Assembly: GCF_003665065.1 (NCBI RefSeq)
Contig: NZ_RCHR01000007.1
Coordinates: 1 to 64,000 of the forward strand
Source of the DNA: Oceanobacillus piezotolerans
GTDB taxonomy: Bacteria > Bacillota > Bacilli > Bacillales > Amphibacillaceae
DNA: 64,000 nt
Reading direction: 5' to 3'
The number at the start of each line of letters is the position of its first letter. Position 1 is the first letter of the stretch. Below are positions 60,605 through 64,000 of this stretch, piece by piece. The notes below the pieces were generated by a model. That model did not search any database. It saw nothing but the letters and a program-made list of their open reading frames with translations, and was not told the origin of the DNA. The translations under genes and the position numbers were made by a program.

Positions 60605-62320
60605 CTATTCTTCTAACGTAGAAGTATCTCCAGTTGGTAATCCAAGCTCCCATGATTTTAGTAAGCGACGCATAATCTTCCCACTGCGTGTTTTTGGAAT
60701 ACTATCCCTTACTTCAATTTCACGTGGAGCGGCATGTGCACTCAATCCTGTTTTTACAAACTGCCGGATTTCTTCTAAAAGCTCCTCCGACTCCTCGTAT
60801 TCCGCATTTAATGTAATAAACGCTTTAATAATTTCCCCGCGCTCCGGATGCGGTTTTCCGATTACGCCCGCTTCGGCAACGGCTGGATGCTCAATCAATT
60901 TACTTTCTACTTCAAATGGACCAACACGCTCTCCAGATGTATTAATCACATCATCTAATCGACCTTGGAACCAGAAGTATCCATCCTCATCTCGATATGC
61001 ACTATCTCCAGAAACATACCAGCCATTAATAAAGTAGCTTTCATACTTGCTTGGATTGTTCCATATCGCCCGCATCATGGATGGCCAGCCCGCCTTAATC
61101 GCTAAGTTCCCCATTTGATTCGGCGGTAATTCATTACCTTCATTATCCACGATTGAAGCCTCCACTCCTGGGATAGGTTTGCCCATGGAACCAGGACGTA
61201 CTTCTAACGCTGGAATGTTTACAATTAATTGTGCGCCTGTCTCTGTCATCCACCACGTATCATGTATCCGGAGATTAAATGCTTTTATTCCCCAGGTAAT
61301 AACTTCTGGATTGAGCGGCTCACCGACACTCATAATATGGCGTAAGGAGGATAAATCGTAATTCTTTACTTTATCTTCCCCATGACTTACTAGCATACGC
61401 AGTGCAGTTGGTGCGGTATACCATACAGTTACTCCGTATTTCTCTAACGTTTGGTACCAGTCGTCTGGCGTAAACCTTCCACCACGGATGACATTAGTAA
61501 CGCCATGTAACCACGGTGCGAAAATCCCATAACTTGTTCCAGTTACCCATCCTGGATCTGCGGTACACCAATATATGTCGTCCTCTTTCAAATCTAATAC
61601 CCATTCCCCTGTAGCATAATGTTGTATCATAGCATTGTGTACATGATAAACACCTTTAGGTTTCCCAGTAGATCCTGAGGTATAATGAAGCAGCATACCG
61701 TCCTCTAAATCGACCCATTCGATTTCAAATTCATCTGATGCTGCTTCCATTTCCTTTTTAAAATCAATATATTTATCCGATTCGTCCTTTAGGTCTCCAA
61801 CAATAATAATATTTTCTAAATCTGGGAGGTCTTCTTGTGGAACCCGCTCAAGTAATTCTGGAGTTGTAATCAATACCCTAGCTTCACTATCCTGCAAACG
61901 ATCACGTACCGCTTGCTCCATAAACGCTTCGAATAAGGGACCAGCAACTGCTCCAATCTTTAAAATCCCAAAGAACGCTTTATAGAATTCTGGACTTCTC
62001 GGCATAAAAAGGAATACACGATCTCCTTTTACAATGCCGTAATTCTTAAGTATATTAGCAAACTTATTGCTTTCTTTACTTAACTCACCGAAAGTTACTT
62101 TTTCTTCACGATCTGGAGCAGAGTACAATAATGCAATTTTATCCTTCTTATTTGGATCCTCTGCATGTCGATCCAAAGCTTCATAGGCCATATTAACTTT
62201 CCCTGTATGATTCCATGTGAAATACTGTTTCATATCATCCCAAGAAAAAGTCTCTCGCATACGGTCGTAATCCTTTAGATTAAAATCTCCTTTTTTTACT
62301 GGTATTACTTGCATATCCAT
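60605..62320 (-). CDS. acsA: Acetyl-CoA synthetase
   Basis: 571-aa AMP-forming enzyme close to B. subtilis AcsA throughout. Motifs: the nucleotide loop YTSGSTGKPKG, DTWWMTETG, the hinge YWFQGR-like segment, and the C-terminal PKTRSGKIMRR whose Lys is the usual acetylation site. The start at 62320 has GAGAGGTGAG upstream. Converts acetate to acetyl-CoA; in B. subtilis it is repressed by CcpA, for which no cre was established here. Confidence 0.96.
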   Translation of the reverse strand: MDMQVIPVKKGDFNLKDYDRMRETFSWDDMKQYFTWNHTGKVNMAYEALDRHAEDPNKKDKIALLYSAPDREEKVTFGELSKESNKFANILKNYGIVKGDRVFLFMPRSPEFYKAFFGILKIGAVAGPLFEAFMEQAVRDRLQDSEARVLITTPELLERVPQEDLPDLENIIIVGDLKDESDKYIDFKKEMEAASDEFEIEWVDLEDGMLLHYTSGSTGKPKGVYHVHNAMIQHYATGEWVLDLKEDDIYWCTADPGWVTGTSYGIFAPWLHGVTNVIRGGRFTPDDWYQTLEKYGVTVWYTAPTALRMLVSHGEDKVKNYDLSSLRHIMSVGEPLNPEVITWGIKAFNLRIHDTWWMTETGAQLIVNIPALEVRPGSMGKPIPGVEASIVDNEGNELPPNQMGNLAIKAGWPSMMRAIWNNPSKYESYFINGWYVSGDSAYRDEDGYFWFQGRLDDVINTSGERVGPFEVESKLIEHPAVAEAGVIGKPHPERGEIIKAFITLNAEYEESEELLEEIRQFVKTGLSAHAAPREIEVRDSIPKTRSGKIMRRLLKSWELGLPTGDTSTLEE

Positions 62321-62448
62321 TTCACTCACCTCTCCCAATATTGAAATCGATTACATCCCTAATTATAGCAAATAATTAGAAATTTTTAGTAACTAATTTT
62401 AGTTTAGAACATTCTGTTATATTTTTAAAGTATTTTAATCCATAAATT

Positions 62449-62484
62449 TAAAAGCAGCTTCCATGGATGGAAAGCCGCTTTCTG
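62449..62484 (-). terminator. symporter terminator
   Basis: Stem AAAGCGGCTTTCC / GGAAGCTGCTTT (one bulge) with TTTT on the minus strand, just past the symporter stop. Confidence 0.75.
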
Positions 62485-62489
62485 AAAAA

Positions 62490-63710
62490 CTATATTGCAG
62501 ATTTTTCTTTTCTCTTTTCAGATTCAGAAATAATATAGGCACAAGCTGCATCACCTGTAATATTTAATGCTGTACGTAACATATCTAGAATACGGTCAAT
62601 ACCAATAATTAATGCAATACCTTCTACAGGTAATCCCACTTGGCCTAATACCATTGCAAGCATAATGAGCCCAACACCGGGTACTCCTGCCGTTCCTATA
62701 CTTGCTAATGTCGCTGTTAGAACAACTAAAAGCAAATCTGTTGCACTTAGTGGGAGTGCGTATACCTGAGAAATAAACACAGTCGCAACAGCTTGCATAA
62801 TCGCTGTTCCATCCATATTAATTGTCGCACCTAATGGTTGGACAAAACTACTAATCTCTTTTCTCACTCCAAGATTTTCTTGGGCAGCTTTCATTGAAAC
62901 TGGTAATGTTGCATTCGAGCTCGATGTACTAAATGCAACAGTCATAGCTGGGAAGAATCCCTTATAAAATGTGATTGGATTTGCTCTTCCAAGCCACCAG
63001 ATTGCCAAGCTATATACAACAGCTGCGTGGACGATTAAACCTAGTATTACCGTAATCATATACATTGCCATAGAACCTACCGCATCTAAACCGGCATTAC
63101 CTATCGCAGAGGCAATAAGCGCGAATGCTCCATAAGGTGCGGCTTTCATAACCAACATAACTAACCAATTTAAAATTTCATTTGCTTGCTCAAATAAACG
63201 GTGGATTCCAGCTGTCTTTTCTCCCAGGAAAGCTAAGGCAATTCCTATGAAAATGGCAAATGCTATAATTTGTAGCATATCACCAGAGGCCATTGCTGCG
63301 ATTGGATTTTCAGGAATAATATTAATAATTGTATCCATAATTGGTGGTGGCTCAGTAGCTTCATACTCTTCTTCTACACTGAATACACCCTCTTTTCCGG
63401 GTTGGAGTAAATATCCAAGTCCAAGTCCAATGGAGATGGCAATAGCCGTCGTAATTAGGAAAAAACTTACCGTATACGTACCAATTTTCCCCAATTTTGC
63501 AGGATCGCCTAAACCTGCTGTTCCTAATGTAATCGAAACAAACACGAGTGGAACAACCAGCATCATAATTAAATTAATAAAAATTTGGCCAACTGGGGTT
63601 AGAAGATATGTATCTAGTATTGAAAACGTATCATTAGGAACAAAGGTTAAGCCGATCCCAACTATTACCCCTAATATGAGAGCAATCAAAATCTTTTTCG
63701 TTAAGCTCAT
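62490..63710 (-). CDS. gltP: Dicarboxylate/glutamate:cation symporter (DAACS family)
   Basis: 406 aa, about eight membrane helices and two re-entrant loops. The serine-rich loop is TVAFSTSSSNATLPVS and the substrate/cation region GATINMDGTAIMQ. Whether it is closer to B. subtilis GltP (proton) or GltT (sodium/proton) cannot be decided by eye, so the symbol is tentative. No clear promoter lies between it and the tRNA upstream. Confidence 0.88.
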   Translation of the reverse strand: MSLTKKILIALILGVIVGIGLTFVPNDTFSILDTYLLTPVGQIFINLIMMLVVPLVFVSITLGTAGLGDPAKLGKIGTYTVSFFLITTAIAISIGLGLGYLLQPGKEGVFSVEEEYEATEPPPIMDTIINIIPENPIAAMASGDMLQIIAFAIFIGIALAFLGEKTAGIHRLFEQANEILNWLVMLVMKAAPYGAFALIASAIGNAGLDAVGSMAMYMITVILGLIVHAAVVYSLAIWWLGRANPITFYKGFFPAMTVAFSTSSSNATLPVSMKAAQENLGVRKEISSFVQPLGATINMDGTAIMQAVATVFISQVYALPLSATDLLLVVLTATLASIGTAGVPGVGLIMLAMVLGQVGLPVEGIALIIGIDRILDMLRTALNITGDAACAYIISESEKRKEKSAI

Positions 63711-63809
63711 ATAGTTCGTCCTTTCTATTTTATTTTTTATTTTGACTGACTATGTTGGGCAATTTGGACAGATGGAGATAAAAAACTTTAAAAATGCAGG
63801 GTTTGAAAG

Positions 63810-63885
63810 TGGTGGCCCCGGCAGGATTCGAACCTGCGACACATGGTTTAGGAAACCAATGCTCTATCCCCTGAGCTACGAGGCC
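63810..63885 (-). tRNA. tRNA-Arg (CCT)
   Basis: 73-nt cloverleaf plus an encoded CCA. Acceptor GGCCTCG / CGGGGCC, D-arm GCTC / GAGC, an anticodon loop TTCCTAA (anticodon CCT) and T-arm GCAGG TTCGAAT CCTGC. All stems are intact. Confidence 0.95.
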
Positions 63886-63907
63886 AATATTTTGATTAGC
63901 ACTTTTA

Positions 63908-63935
63908 ATTATACCAAAAACAGTTTGCTTGTAAA
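63908..63935 (-). promoter_or_regulatory. tRNA-Arg promoter
   Basis: TTTACA-N16-TATAAT on the minus strand; the tRNA begins 23 bp after the -10. Confidence 0.65.
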
Positions 63936-64000
63936 AGAGTAAGTTAAAAGTATATACCCCAAATAATACCATAGTATGCGTTTATTAATGACAATTCTTT

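Noticed and set aside
63730..63972. Short frames across the tRNA-Arg region
   Set aside because: They overlap a complete tRNA gene and are artefacts.

Overview
The window is a stretch of conserved chromosome from a low-GC, endospore-forming member of the Bacillaceae. Protein sequences resemble Bacillus subtilis throughout, and the AT-rich spacers and dispersed GC-rich repeats suggest a halotolerant Oceanobacillus/Virgibacillus-like lineage; the genus is an inference. Nearly all genes lie on the minus strand. Their order is that of the B. subtilis region between the tadA-dnaX locus and lysS, read right to left. Evidence for spore formation includes spoIIE, spoVT, spoVG, yabG, yabP/yabQ, bofA, gin (csfB), fin, sspF and sleL.

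Layout, right to left (the direction of transcription): a tRNA-Arg and a DAACS-type glutamate symporter; acetyl-CoA synthetase; a small papain-fold protein; a DJ-1/PfpI protein. Next comes a plus-strand pair (an isochorismatase-like yaaI and the spore cortex hydrolase sleL). Then tadA, the SRP RNA, dnaX-ebfC-recR-yaaL, bofA and gin. The replication and signalling operon follows (yaaO-tmk-darA-yaaR-holB-ricT-yabA), then trmN6-yazA-rsmI, metG, tatD, yabE, rnmV-rsmA, yabG, veg, sspF, ispE, purR, spoVG, glmU-prs, ctc, pth, fin, mfd, spoVT and yabM-mazG-rqcP. After these are yabP-yabQ-divIC-yabR, a tRNA-Met on the opposite strand, spoIIE, yabS-yabT, tilS-hprT-ftsH, coaX-hslO-yacD-cysK, folP-folB-folK and lysS. 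At the extreme left are the promoter and leader of an rRNA operon whose 16S gene lies just outside.

Several genes that B. subtilis carries at these positions are absent here: abrB (between rsmI and metG), ridA/yabJ (purR-spoVG), pabB-pabA-pabC (cysK-folP), yazB and dusB (folK-lysS), and xpaC-yaaN (gin-yaaO). The spacers hold several families of non-coding repeats: five MITE-like elements of 350-470 bp with GC-rich modules (A1-A3, B1, B2), one unrelated 375-bp element with terminal inverted repeats (D), and a tandem triplet of about 120-bp imperfect palindromes whose units show compensatory base changes (C).

Promoters can be read for several sigma factors: sigma-A (rrn, both tRNAs, SRP RNA, glmU, veg, cysK), sigma-B (ctc), sigma-H (spoVG), sigma-F (fin, gin) and probably sigma-G (spoVT). 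I found no phage, insertion-sequence transposase, CRISPR array, toxin-antitoxin or defence locus. The unexplained content is in the spacers, not the genes. Many start codons below were moved inward from the longest possible frame, because the ribosome-binding site and the family N-terminus agree on a shorter protein.
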